This document shows, piece after piece, positions 9,922 through 17,058 of a DNA stretch of 64,000 nt (position 1 is the first letter of the stretch; every line of letters begins with the position of its first letter). Origin of the DNA: Chlamydiota bacterium. Its GTDB lineage: Bacteria > Chlamydiota > Chlamydiia > Chlamydiales > JAAKFR01. A program made the translations under genes and the position numbers. Location of the stretch: NCBI GenBank assembly GCA_021772465.1, contig JAJFLX010000011.1, positions 56,944-120,943 of the forward strand. The letters run 5' to 3'. The notes beneath the pieces were generated by a model that ran no database searches, was not told the origin of the DNA, and saw only the letters and a program-made list of their open reading frames with translations.

Positions 9922-10674
9922 ATGTTTCGACTTATACGTCTCTTTATATTCTTTGCGATTATTCTAGCGGTCTTATTTGGGTTTTATCTTTGGACCTCTC
10001 GGGTCTCTCATCTCGAAAGATTTCTTTCGAAGCAGCTTGATACGCGGGTGAGTATTAAGGAGGTTGAGCTTGGGTGGGGAAGGCTCCGCCTTGAGGGGGT
10101 CCAGCTTCATAACCCCACAGGTTCACAGCTCTCTTACGCTTTGCGGATGGAAAGCATCTCCTTACGAATGAATCCTTTTGATCTTTGGAAAGAGACCCTT
10201 CGGATCAAAGAAATTACGGTAGAGAGTCCGATGCTTGGCATTGAGCTCTACAATGGATCTGGAAGCGACAACAACTGGGCGAGAATTTTGTCCTCGCTTC
10301 CTCCGGCTTCTTCTGAGCAAAAGACTTTTGAGATTGAGACTTTAATTTTGAACAACCTCGGATTTCAGGTTATCGACCGTAAGGGAAAATCGATTGAGAT
10401 CCCTCCAGTTGCTCACCTTGAGTTTCACAATATTGGAAACCGCAACGCACTCACAATTTCGCAAGTGGGCCGGGTAATTTTCCAATCTATTCTCAAGACT
10501 TTGAGCGGGCATGCGCAGTTGGCTTCACTTTTGGATCAGGTAGAGGCTATTCCTAAAAACTTCATTGAGGGGATACGCACGAAGTCAGCGCCCCCTTTGG
10601 AGGAGGGGCTGGATGCGATCAAGAAGAGGGGGAAGCAAGCGACCGATTTTTTGAAGAACCTTTTTTCAAGTTAG
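9922..10674 (+). CDS. AsmA-like single-pass membrane protein
   Basis: A 250-residue protein with one N-terminal membrane anchor (LIRLFIFFAIILAVLFGFYL), followed by an extracytoplasmic beta-rich part. The segments LDTRVSIKEVELGWGRLRLE and KEITVESPMLGIELYNGSGS resemble the start of AsmA / DUF748 envelope proteins, where short strands repeat with 'I..v.v..P.l'. It is far shorter than AsmA, so the match is partial. The start at 9922 follows TAGGA. It ends 43 bases before tRNA-Asn. Family assignment is tentative. Confidence 0.6.
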   Translation: MFRLIRLFIFFAIILAVLFGFYLWTSRVSHLERFLSKQLDTRVSIKEVELGWGRLRLEGVQLHNPTGSQLSYALRMESISLRMNPFDLWKETLRIKEITVESPMLGIELYNGSGSDNNWARILSSLPPASSEQKTFEIETLILNNLGFQVIDRKGKSIEIPPVAHLEFHNIGNRNALTISQVGRVIFQSILKTLSGHAQLASLLDQVEAIPKNFIEGIRTKSAPPLEEGLDAIKKRGKQATDFLKNLFSS

Positions 10675-10717
10675 GTTTGCAAAATATTGTCCTGAATCGT
10701 ACCATTTCGAGCTTTAT

Positions 10718-10789
10718 TCCGGATTAGCTCAGCGGTAGAGCAGTGGACTGTTAATCCATTGGTCGCTGGTTCGAATCCAGCATCCGGAG
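10718..10789 (+). tRNA. tRNA-Asn (anticodon GTT)
   Basis: A complete cloverleaf can be drawn. The acceptor arms TCCGGAT and ATCCGGA pair over seven bases. The D arm is GCTCAGCGGTAGAGC, and the anticodon stem GTGGA / TCCAT holds the loop CTGTTAA with GTT at 10750-10752. The T arm is GCTGG-TTCGAAT-CCAGC, and the discriminator is G. CCA is not encoded. The 3' half (10745-10789) is repeated at 15815-15859 and served as an integration site. Confidence 0.97.
10745..10789 (+). repeat. Attachment-site core within tRNA-Asn (left copy)
   Basis: The 45 bases from the anticodon stem to the discriminator base are identical to 15815-15859. The right copy has no acceptor 5' half or D arm, so this is the functional tRNA and the left junction of an integrated element. 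Confidence 0.9.
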
Positions 10790-10850
10790 TCTTTAAAGTT
10801 AAGCAGTTACAGCAACAGTTGAGACTGCCAATTTACCAAATGGTGCACTC

Positions 10851-10986
10851 TTGGTGCACTAGTCTATCAAAGATGGCAACACTTCTGTTGCGATGAACTA
10901 CTTCTTTAAGGACAAAAGGGACAATACGGACAAAAGCCGTATTGTCCACTAATACGTTTCATTTGAATGCACCACTAGTGCACCAA
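10851..10986. repeat. Inverted repeats at the left end of the tRNA-Asn element
   Basis: A 13-bp inverted pair (TTGGTGCACTAGT at 10851-10863, complement at 10974-10986) flanks a perfect hairpin. The hairpin arms are GGACAATACGG at 10919-10929 and CCGTATTGTCC at 10937-10947, with a 7-nt loop. A further partial copy, ATGGTGCACT, lies at 10840-10849. No T run follows the hairpin, so a terminator is unlikely; recombinase or excision-factor binding sites are more probable. The 328 bases between tRNA and the next gene hold nothing else I can name. Confidence 0.55.
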
Positions 10987-11117
10987 ATGAAAACAAAATG
11001 AGAATGCATAGCCCTCAGGCTGCCCTCTCAAAGGGCTTTTGCAAAAACCCCTTCTTCTTCTCATTGCGGGGAGGGGGGTGATCAGGAAAAAACTTAAACT
11101 GAACCCCATGGATCATT

Positions 11118-11366
11118 GTGAGCCAGTGTACAGCAAAAAGCAAAAGGTCTGTAAAACGATGCCTGAAATGGGCAGTAAGAGGTCGAAACACATGTCATAT
11201 GCACGGTGGTACATCTAGGGGTCCAAAAACTAAACAGGGAAAAGAAAAAGCACGACAAGCAGCCTTACGGCATGGTGGGTGCGCTAAAGAAGCCCAAGTC
11301 TTACATAAAGAATCAATGGCACTGATTCGCTTCAGCAAGAATTTTCTTCAATCCCTCTCAGATTAG
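11118..11366 (+). CDS. HGGT-motif small protein of mobile elements
   Basis: An 82-residue basic protein with the pattern C-x-A-x-S-K-R-S ... C-x-W-A ... C-x-M-H-G-G-T-S-R-G-P-K-T-x-x-G-K. The HGG(T/S)xGPKTxxGK block, with preceding cysteines, is a recurrent short motif in phage and plasmid proteins of unknown function; the Cys/His pattern suggests a small metal-binding fold. The start is GTG at 11118, since an in-frame stop lies just upstream at 11100. It stands alone near the left end of the element. Confidence 0.65.
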   Translation: MSQCTAKSKRSVKRCLKWAVRGRNTCHMHGGTSRGPKTKQGKEKARQAALRHGGCAKEAQVLHKESMALIRFSKNFLQSLSD

Positions 11367-11565
11367 GTCTGTAAAATTTTATTCAGAAGGTATTCAGAAT
11401 ATCTAGATTGACAGAGAGATCTCAATCCCTCTGTTTTTACGATTGAACATAGTGGATGAAATGAGCATCTCATTTATTACTATTTTTTTATGAAATGATA
11501 ATACTCTCTCCCCATAGATTTGATTCTCTGTTGAAAAAAAATTTAAAAAACATGTGCTCTACAAG
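11367..11565. other. Intergenic stretch between convergent genes
   Basis: Two hairpins are visible: a weak CAGAG...CTCTG followed by TTTTT near 11417-11444, and AAATGAG-CAT-CTCATTT at about 11459-11475, followed by a T-rich run near 11484. They are plausible terminators for the HGGT gene and, from the other side, for the SDR gene. No coding sequence is seen. Confidence 0.4.
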
Positions 11566-12471
11566 TTATGGACGCATAATGCTTTTTTCAATCCAAGAAA
11601 GAATTGATTCCCCTCTGGGCGTCCAACCAAGCAGATTTCGAGCATTGACAGCTCTAATACGACTGTTGGAACCAAGAGCAAAGCGAGCCCAGTCTCCAAA
11701 TTCTTGGATTGCTTCATCAATAGACCAACTAATGGTTTTACCTCCAAATCCAAGAACATGGCTGATCGATTGAGCAATTTCAAAAAAAGAATTTTCTCCG
11801 TTTTCAGCAAAGTACATCGCTGCTGATGGGCCTTTTTTGAGAGCAAGCGAATAAAGTACAGCTAAATCTCGAATGTGGACGTTTGACCACCGGTTGAGCC
11901 CCTTTCCCAGATAAATTCCCGCCTTTTTCTCTTTTGACTTTCTGATAAGTTTTGGTAGCTGATCACTTTCTGCTGGTAAACCTAGTGCTTCTCCGTAGAT
12001 CATTGGAGGGGTGATCACCATCGCCTTAAATCCATCTTTGACGCCAGCAATACGGATAAAATTATTAATTGCTGCCCGCTTTTCTCTAATACTGATTGGT
12101 GTGAAAGGAGAATCATCGGTATAGATTGCATCGCTTTCAAACTCCCCTAAGGCATCGTCACCAACCACACTCGAGCCTGAAGTATGAATAAATGTCTTCC
12201 CAGAGCCACGCAGTGCCTTAACAAAAATGTCAACCGATTCTCTATGATCCGCGTTAGCAGCATTAATCACTGCGTCACAAGATTGAGTTGATTGAATTAG
12301 GATATTCTCATCTTCCAATGCTCCCACAATGGGCTTGATTCCAATCGCTTGTAATTTGTCTATCTTATTCCTATTTCGGACTAAGCCTAAGATATTGTGC
12401 CCCTCGTCGGCTAATTGTTTTGCTATTGAACCACCGATATAACCAGTCACTCCCGTAACAAATATTTTCAT
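11566..12471 (-). CDS. NAD(P)-dependent epimerase/dehydratase (extended SDR)
   Basis: A 301-residue Rossmann-fold oxidoreductase of the extended or atypical SDR group. The nucleotide loop is TGVTGYIGGSIAKQL at residues 7-21, and an active-site-like region reads FIHTSGSSVVGDDALGE. The usual YxxxK of classical SDRs is not evident, so the enzyme may be NmrA/YcfD-like rather than a true sugar epimerase. It is divergent from the SRPBCC-MarR pair across a 153-bp gap, suggesting control by the MarR protein. Substrate unknown. Confidence 0.85.
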   Translation of the reverse strand: MKIFVTGVTGYIGGSIAKQLADEGHNILGLVRNRNKIDKLQAIGIKPIVGALEDENILIQSTQSCDAVINAANADHRESVDIFVKALRGSGKTFIHTSGSSVVGDDALGEFESDAIYTDDSPFTPISIREKRAAINNFIRIAGVKDGFKAMVITPPMIYGEALGLPAESDQLPKLIRKSKEKKAGIYLGKGLNRWSNVHIRDLAVLYSLALKKGPSAAMYFAENGENSFFEIAQSISHVLGFGGKTISWSIDEAIQEFGDWARFALGSNSRIRAVNARNLLGWTPRGESILSWIEKSIMRP

Positions 12472-12562
12472 TAGGACCCTCTATTGATGTTATGGTTTGA
12501 CCCTGCATCAGGAGAGAATAGAATTCAATAATGGTTGTAGATTTTAGTTCTTGGAAAAACTC

Positions 12563-12591
12563 TTGACTTATGAAATATGCATGCATATCAT
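12563..12591 (+). promoter_or_regulatory. Promoter with overlapping palindromic operator for SRPBCC-marR
   Basis: TTGACT (12563-12568), 17 bp, and TATCAT (12586-12591) form a good promoter. A perfect 14-bp palindrome ATATGCATGCATAT (12575-12588) overlaps the spacer and the first half of the -10 box, as expected of a MarR-type repressor site. The site faces both the SRPBCC-marR unit and the divergent SDR gene. Confidence 0.6.
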
Positions 12592-12624
12592 ATGCGCATA
12601 ATTCTTTTTCTAGGTTATAAAAAT

Positions 12625-13053
12625 ATGTTAATCATCAAGCATACGGTCACAACCATCGCATCCCCTAAAGCCATATGGCAAATCTGGCAAGATGTTGCCA
12701 ATTGGAATACATGGGATCATGGCATTGAATTTAGCTCCATTGATGGGCCTTTTGAAAAAGGAACATCTGGCACTCTGAAACCCAAAAGCGGGCCTCTTGC
12801 TCACACTAAATTAACTTGTGTGGAACCAATGAAAAAATTTATCGATGAATCGAAACTCCCCTTCACCCGTATTATCGTATCCCATTTTTTGAAAAAAGTT
12901 GGCGAGAAGACAGAGGTTACGCATCAAATTGAAATGAAGGGATTTTTGGCTTTTTTGTTTGCCTACTTAATCGGGCGTACTATGAAAAGGAATCTTCCTC
13001 GGGAGATGGAAGCAATGGTGAAAAAAGCGGAGGATCTGAAAAATATCGCATGA
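12625..13053 (+). CDS. SRPBCC-fold (START-like) protein
   Basis: A 142-residue small-ligand-binding protein of the polyketide-cyclase / dehydrase type. Its start, IIKHTVTTIASPKAIWQIWQ, is the typical first strand and helix of the fold, followed by DVANWNTWDHGIEF. The ATG at 12625 is preferred over those at 12577 and 12592, because the predicted transcript begins near 12598. Its stop overlaps the marR start (ATGA), so the two are coupled. Ligand unknown; such proteins often accompany detoxification regulators. Confidence 0.8.
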   Translation: MLIIKHTVTTIASPKAIWQIWQDVANWNTWDHGIEFSSIDGPFEKGTSGTLKPKSGPLAHTKLTCVEPMKKFIDESKLPFTRIIVSHFLKKVGEKTEVTHQIEMKGFLAFLFAYLIGRTMKRNLPREMEAMVKKAEDLKNIA

Positions 13054-13502
13054 AAAAAGTAGCCTGGGATAAAATTTCGCAATTTGAAGGCCCTGAGCAA
13101 AGTCCTGGATTTTTGCTATGGCAAGTATGTACTCAGTGGCGAAGACAAATGGAAACAGCCCTTACTGCCATTGGTCTAACTCATCCGCAATTTGTTCTTC
13201 TGGCAAGTTTGGGTTGGTTAACAAGGCAGGATGCCAAAGTGACACAGATTGAGCTTGCACGTCACTGTAAAACAGATGTTAACATGACCTCGCAAGTATT
13301 ACGCACTCTAGAACGAAAAGGGCTAATTGAGCGCTACCAGTTAGATGGTGATGAGAGGTCAAAATATTCTCAGCTTACTGAACAGGGAGTATGCCTTATT
13401 GAACAAGCTATTCTCCTTGTGGAAGAGATCGATCGGAATTTTTTTGCCAAATTACCTGATGTGAAGTTATGTGCTCACCTCTTAGAAAAACTCATCGAAT
13501 AA
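13050..13502 (+). CDS. MarR-family transcriptional regulator
   Basis: A 150-residue winged-helix repressor. The recognition region reads TQIELARHCKTDVNMTSQVL, followed by RTLERKGLIERYQLDGDERS with the wing arginines, and the flanking helices form the dimer interface. It overlaps the SRPBCC stop by four bases and is therefore expressed with it. The likely target is the palindrome at 12575-12588 upstream of its own operon, which would also control the divergent SDR gene. Inducer unknown. Confidence 0.9.
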   Translation: MKKVAWDKISQFEGPEQSPGFLLWQVCTQWRRQMETALTAIGLTHPQFVLLASLGWLTRQDAKVTQIELARHCKTDVNMTSQVLRTLERKGLIERYQLDGDERSKYSQLTEQGVCLIEQAILLVEEIDRNFFAKLPDVKLCAHLLEKLIE

Positions 13503-13514
13503 GGATAAACATAC

Positions 13515-13820
13515 ATGCGATATTGGCTGGGTGTTGTTTCAAAAGAGTATGTTCAAAGAGGCGTTTTAGGAGGATTTGCACAGATATGCCATGGAAAAAA
13601 AGCTCCTCTTGCAAAACTGACATCTGGAGATAGGTTTATTTATTACTCCCCTAAGTTGACAATGGATCGCCAAGAACCCTGTAAGTGTTTTACGGCAGTA
13701 GGGTTAGAATTCACTCAATCAAAAAACTGGGGTATGCAATTACGGAAAGGGATCTTGGAAATCAGTAAAATCGATTTTTTTATTATTTTAAGAGAAATAA
13801 GACAGAATTATGAAGATTGA
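13515..13820 (+). CDS. EVE (PUA-like) domain protein with an internal deletion
   Basis: The first 65 residues match the EVE / UPF0310 family closely: MRYWLGVVSKEYVQRG, CHGKKAPLAKL, GDRFIYYSPK, EPCKCFTAVG. EVE domains resemble YTH domains and bind modified bases. After FTAVG the sequence jumps directly to LEFTQSKNWGMQLRKGILEI, which in full-length relatives (about 145 residues) lies some 35-40 residues later. The middle of the fold is thus missing in frame, and the 101-residue product is probably not functional. RBS AAGGAT precedes the ATG; the end overlaps the GNAT gene by 11 bases. Confidence 0.75.
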   Translation: MRYWLGVVSKEYVQRGVLGGFAQICHGKKAPLAKLTSGDRFIYYSPKLTMDRQEPCKCFTAVGLEFTQSKNWGMQLRKGILEISKIDFFIILREIRQNYED

Positions 13821-14298
13821 ATTTAAACGACTTGGAGAGATAAACAAGGAAGAAGTTATCGCGCTTCTTAATCTTCCTCTTGTTAGGCGTCATATGCCAC
13901 TTTCCAAAGACAACTTTGGTGATGAGGATTATAAAGCTTTCATTACTGCTAAGGAAAATATTTGGACTGAACATGGTTATGGCCCATGGGCATTTGTCGC
14001 AAATAAACATTTTATTGGGTGGGGCGGATTACAATATGAAAATGGAGATGCTGATTTAGCGATTGTTCTTTATCCAGATTATTGGGGTACAGGGAGAATA
14101 ATTTATAAAAAAATCATTGAAATTGCATTTTCAGAAATAGGTCTCGCATCTATCACTGCCCTTCTTCCACCCTCAAGAACACGAATTAAAGGAATGATGA
14201 AACTTGGATTCATTCCAGATGGGGAGCTCATAATTGAAGGAGAAAAATTTCTACGCTTTCGACTCTTCAATCCCTCCAACAACAATAAATTTGGATAA
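13810..14298 (+). CDS. GNAT-family N-acetyltransferase
   Basis: A 162-residue acetyl-CoA-dependent acetyltransferase. The segments ADLAIVLYPDYWGTGRIIYK (strand 4 and pyrophosphate loop), IGLASITALLPPSRTRIKGM (strand 5) and KLGFIPDGELIIEGEKFLRF (C-terminal strand pair) follow the RimJ-like GNAT layout. Full length for the family. It lies between the EVE and RhuM genes in the tRNA-Asn element. Substrate unknown. Confidence 0.85.
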   Translation: MKIEFKRLGEINKEEVIALLNLPLVRRHMPLSKDNFGDEDYKAFITAKENIWTEHGYGPWAFVANKHFIGWGGLQYENGDADLAIVLYPDYWGTGRIIYKKIIEIAFSEIGLASITALLPPSRTRIKGMMKLGFIPDGELIIEGEKFLRFRLFNPSNNNKFG

Positions 14299-14303
14299 AA
14301 AAC

Positions 14304-15122
14304 ATGTCTGATTCGCAAATCCCAGAAAGTCAAATCTTACTCTATCAAACTGAGGATGGGCGCCAGCGTATTGAGGTCCGACTTCAAGATGGAACAGTTT
14401 GGTTAACACAAAAGCTTTTATCTGAGCTGTTTGGTGTTGGCGTCAATACTATCAATTACCACATAAAAGAAATTTATAAGGATGGAGAGCTCCTGCCAAA
14501 AGCAACTATTCGAAAATATCGAATAGTTCGAAAGGAAGGGAATCGCCAAATTTATCGAGAAATCGATTTTTATGATCTGAAAATGATATTGGCAGTTGGA
14601 TACCGCGTACGCTCTCATCGTGGTGTACAATTCCGCACATGGGCAAGTGAACGTCTGCAAGAATATATTGTTAAAGGCTTTGCATTAGATGATGAGCGCT
14701 TGAGCAAACCCGATGGAACCGATTATTTTGATGAATTGCTCGATCGTATTCGAGCAATTAGAGCATCAGAAAAGAGGTTTTATCAAAAAATTAGAGATAT
14801 CTATACCTTAAGCGCCGATTACGATCCACAGCATCCTATGGGCTTGATGACTTGGAGTGGGATAAATAGAGGGAAAAAACTTACTAAAACCGATATTGAA
14901 ACAGCTAAAAATTATTTAAACCATGATGAGATCAAAGATTTGGAGCTTCTAGTAAGTCAATATTTAGACTTTGCTGAACAGCAAGCTAGACAGCGCAAGG
15001 TTATGTATATGACGGACTGGAAGACAAAGCTGGATGCATTTCTACAGCTCAACGATGACAAGATACTTACTCATGCTGGTACAATCTCCTCAGAGATGGC
15101 TAAGACCCTGATTGCTACCTAA
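14304..15122 (+). CDS. RhuM-family protein, internally shortened and C-terminally truncated
   Basis: A 272-residue relative of RhuM, a protein of pathogenicity islands with unknown function. The N-terminal DNA-binding-like part is intact (VWLTQKLLSELFGVGVNTIN), as is GYRVRSHRGVQFRTWASERL. In full-length relatives (about 330 residues) around 40 residues separate the DYDP motif from the MGLxTW motif; here ADYDPQHPMGLMTWSGINRG joins them directly. The C-terminal end after SSEMAKTLIAT is also lost, and the stop lies one base before a foldback element. Probably decaying. Confidence 0.75.
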   Translation: MSDSQIPESQILLYQTEDGRQRIEVRLQDGTVWLTQKLLSELFGVGVNTINYHIKEIYKDGELLPKATIRKYRIVRKEGNRQIYREIDFYDLKMILAVGYRVRSHRGVQFRTWASERLQEYIVKGFALDDERLSKPDGTDYFDELLDRIRAIRASEKRFYQKIRDIYTLSADYDPQHPMGLMTWSGINRGKKLTKTDIETAKNYLNHDEIKDLELLVSQYLDFAEQQARQRKVMYMTDWKTKLDAFLQLNDDKILTHAGTISSEMAKTLIAT

Positions 15123-15123
15123 A

Positions 15124-15241
15124 CCTCACTTAGAAGCCATTTGAGTAGGTCAGATACAACTGAATCGCTGAAGGCAAGGGTTGATCCCTTGCCAAAGCGC
15201 TTCAGGAAGTAGATGGCGTGCTCAAATGGCTTCTAAGTGAG
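15124..15241. repeat. 118-bp foldback element with 21-bp perfect terminal inverted repeats
   Basis: CTCACTTAGAAGCCATTTGAG at 15124-15144 is exactly repeated in inverse at 15221-15241. Inside, GGCAAGGG (15172-15179) pairs with CCCTTGCC (15186-15193), and the regions between are imperfectly complementary, so the whole segment can fold into one long hairpin. The right arm contains the stop codon of the transposase fragment. It looks like two inverted copies of an IS end, or a MITE-like derivative. Confidence 0.7.
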
Positions 15242-15630
15242 CGATGTTTTGCAAATAAATGAAACGCTATAAGCTAGTACAGAACACATCACTTTTATCA
15301 AAAACCCAGCTTCTGTTCGTGCCTTGATGTATCTGGGCAAAAGACTTGAGAGACTGCTGAAAGCAGTCTCAACAATTTGTCTTCGACTGCTTAATTGTTT
15401 CTCTTCAGCTTGTGTTCTCAAACGTTGCTTGGCACGAACCCCTCTTTTAGCAAGCAACCGTATTCCTTCGTCTTTAAGAATATCTTCTAAGTCAAAACAA
15501 TTATAAGCCCCATCTGCATAGATGGTTGCATCTTGTGGAATGTCTAATTCCATTTCCCAAAACACCTTTACATCGCTCTCAGATCCTGGATTGAGTTGAC
15601 GATAGTGGTTTCTCCAGCAAAAAGATGTTT
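15233..15630 (-). pseudogene. IS982/IS5-type transposase, C-terminal fragment
   Basis: About 130 residues of a DDE transposase remain. They include IYADGAYNCFDLEDILKDEG, with a catalytic Asp, and QLSSRRQIVETAFSSLSSLL, with the catalytic Glu in the R-x-x-(I/V)-E-x-x-F-S arrangement of IS982-like enzymes. The longest ATG/GTG-started frame begins at 15565, but homology-like sequence continues in frame to about 15630 (residues such as HYRQLNPGSESDVKV) before a stop. The N-terminal half is absent. Confidence 0.65.
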
Positions 15631-15814
15631 GTTTTCAAGCTTTCAGTACCGATCGATAAATCTTAGCACATTCTTGAATTTTCAGCATTTTTTCAGCAAA
15701 TGACTGGAACCTTACTGAACATTCCAGAACAAATTTGACCCCTCTTCTAAATCACCTTGCGAGAGAAAAGTGATTCTGGTTTACTCGTTGTTGTTCAGAG
15801 TTTTCTGATGAATC
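15631..15814. other. Non-coding remnant between IS fragment and tRNA repeat
   Basis: Roughly 180 bases with no open frame or recognisable RNA. It lies between the truncated transposase and the second tRNA-Asn 3' fragment and is presumably the right arm of the integrated element. Confidence 0.3.
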
Positions 15815-15859
15815 GGACTGTTAATCCATTGGTCGCTGGTTCGAATCCAGCATCCGGAG
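15815..15859 (+). repeat. Attachment-site core, second copy of the tRNA-Asn 3' half
   Basis: It is identical over 45 bases to the tRNA at 10745-10789. The preceding bases do not continue the tRNA, so no functional tRNA forms. It marks the right junction of the element at 10790, and its minus strand encodes the last residues (LDSNQRPMD) of the recombinase remnant to its right. Confidence 0.9.
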
Positions 15860-16340
15860 ATTCGCTGGTAGATGTGACACTGCAAGGATCGTTGAAAACG
15901 GCTCACGCAGTGTTACGGACAGCTTTTTCTCATCCAATTTCAAGTTCGAAAAGACAAAATTCAATAGTTGCTGTTTTTCCTTCAAATTCGAACTCATAAA
16001 AATTTCCTTAGCATGTTTAGCTAAATCCAAAACTGTTTTGGCAGTGATAAGACAGTTTTCGTCACCGTTGATGTGCATATCGATGAGTTTTGAAAGCCGC
16101 TTTTGTATCTGGTCTAATTCCTTCCGTAAGGCATCTTGTGAGTTTTTGAAGAATTCCTGCTCTGTTGCAAAGGATTTCTTTAAATAGGCAACTATTTCAT
16201 CAATGAGAGAATCAGGGAGTCGAATCTTGTCAAAATAGATGAGCCGTTGCTCCAATAGCTTTTCTTCTCGAATCCATTTCTTACTGCAGATGCCTTTGGA
16301 GTTATTGCAGCTGTAGTAGATGTATTTTTCTTTTTTGCCT
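15821..16340 (-). pseudogene. Large serine recombinase, C-terminal remnant
   Basis: About 175 residues equivalent to the C-terminal third of the intact recombinase at 55043-56533. Shared blocks are YIYYSCNNSKGICSKKWIRE (zinc-ribbon end), LRKELDQIQKRLSKLI (coiled coil) and QQLLNFVFSNLKLDEKKLSV. The N-terminal catalytic and recombinase domains are gone, replaced by an IS3 fragment. Compared with the intact protein, some 35-40 residues between the coiled coil and the AKTVLDLAKHA helix are missing in frame. The last residues are encoded by the tRNA-Asn fragment. Confidence 0.85.
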
Positions 16341-16433
16341 ATAATAGTAGGTCGATCTCGACACATCCCATGCTAGGCTGACTCTTTTGAGCCCATAGAT
16401 TCGGGCAGTGCTAGGGGAAATGGTCTGGCTCAT
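16338..16433 (-). pseudogene. IS3-family OrfB, N-terminal fragment
   Basis: An ATG at 16433 opens a short frame: IYGLKRVSLAWDVSRSTYYY matches the beginning of IS3-type OrfB proteins, which carry a '..vSRSTYY' helix. Homology stops near 16340, where the sequence becomes the serine-recombinase remnant in another frame. It begins five bases after the orfA stop. Confidence 0.6.
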
Positions 16434-16438
16434 TTCTT

Positions 16439-16735
16439 CTACTTCCCTCCAAGAAAAACCCCTTTGCGACGGCTCCTTTCTCTTAAAAGCTCATTTTCCA
16501 TCGAAAGATCTCCGATGCGTCTTTTGGCCAAGTCAAGTTCTGCATACAGGGGGTCTTCTGGTCGGCTTTTGAGAGAGCTTTCAAAACCCTCAATCGCTGT
16601 TCTATGCCATTCCTCAATCTGAGAAGCTGAGACTCCGATCTCTCGACTGAGATCCTCTAGCGACTCTCCTCGTAAAATACGGAGAACGATTCCTATCTTT
16701 TTTGACGCCGTCCATCGTTTCACTGCCTTTTCCAT
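16439..16735 (-). CDS. IS3-family transposase OrfA
   Basis: A 98-residue helix-turn-helix protein: KRWTASKKIGIVLRILRGES, then LSREIGVSASQIEEWHRTAI for the HTH, and a leucine-rich DLAKRRIGDLSMENELLRER coiled coil, as in OrfA of IS3-type elements. In intact elements OrfA and OrfB are fused by frameshifting. Here OrfB is only a stub, so the element cannot transpose by itself. Confidence 0.8.
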   Translation of the reverse strand: MEKAVKRWTASKKIGIVLRILRGESLEDLSREIGVSASQIEEWHRTAIEGFESSLKSRPEDPLYAELDLAKRRIGDLSMENELLRERSRRKGVFLGGK

Positions 16736-17058
16736 GTTATCTTCTTGGTTTGAGAATCAGGGTAGAATTTACCCCAATTCTGTGTCCAAAGAAACTGGTG
16801 GCAGTATAGATGGGTCTGTGGCTTTGCTCGCCAATGGCAAGCCACATCAATGGCGAGATTCTTTTCATTGATGGTGGCAGCAGTCTTACTGGATAAAATC
16901 AAAAACTGCCAAATTTACCCTTTTTCAAGGCTTCTGAAGGCCGAACCTAAACTTTTATGGTGCTGGATCAAGAAAATTTGAGCCTTTTTCAGGGACGACT
17001 AACTAATTTTTAATGCCTTATACAAATAGTTGTATTTTAATTGATTTTTTAAGAAAAG
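16736..17058. other. Intergenic sequence upstream of the IS3 orfA
   Basis: About 320 bases that probably include the outer end of the IS3-type element. The repeated words AATTTACCC (near 16769 and 16911) could mark its ends. A 60-codon frame at 16720-16902 shows no family resemblance and is not counted as a gene. Nothing else is seen. Confidence 0.35.

Larger units (their letters stand above)
10790..15859. mobile_element. 5.1-kb element integrated at tRNA-Asn
   Basis: This is the interval from the end of the tRNA to the end of the second 45-bp tRNA copy. It carries an HGGT-motif protein, a divergent SDR versus SRPBCC-MarR cluster, an EVE protein, a GNAT, a RhuM protein and an IS remnant, all typical accessory genes in A+T-richer DNA than the flanks. 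No recombinase gene lies inside. A serine-recombinase remnant starts within the right repeat and runs outward, so the locus looks like two elements in tandem at one site. Confidence 0.75.

Noticed and set aside
12577..12624. Upstream ATG codons for the SRPBCC gene (12577, 12592)
   Set aside because: They lie inside the promoter, before the predicted transcript start, and add residues not seen in the fold.
16720..16902. 60-codon frame upstream of the IS3 orfA
   Set aside because: No family pattern, overlaps orfA in another frame, no start signal.
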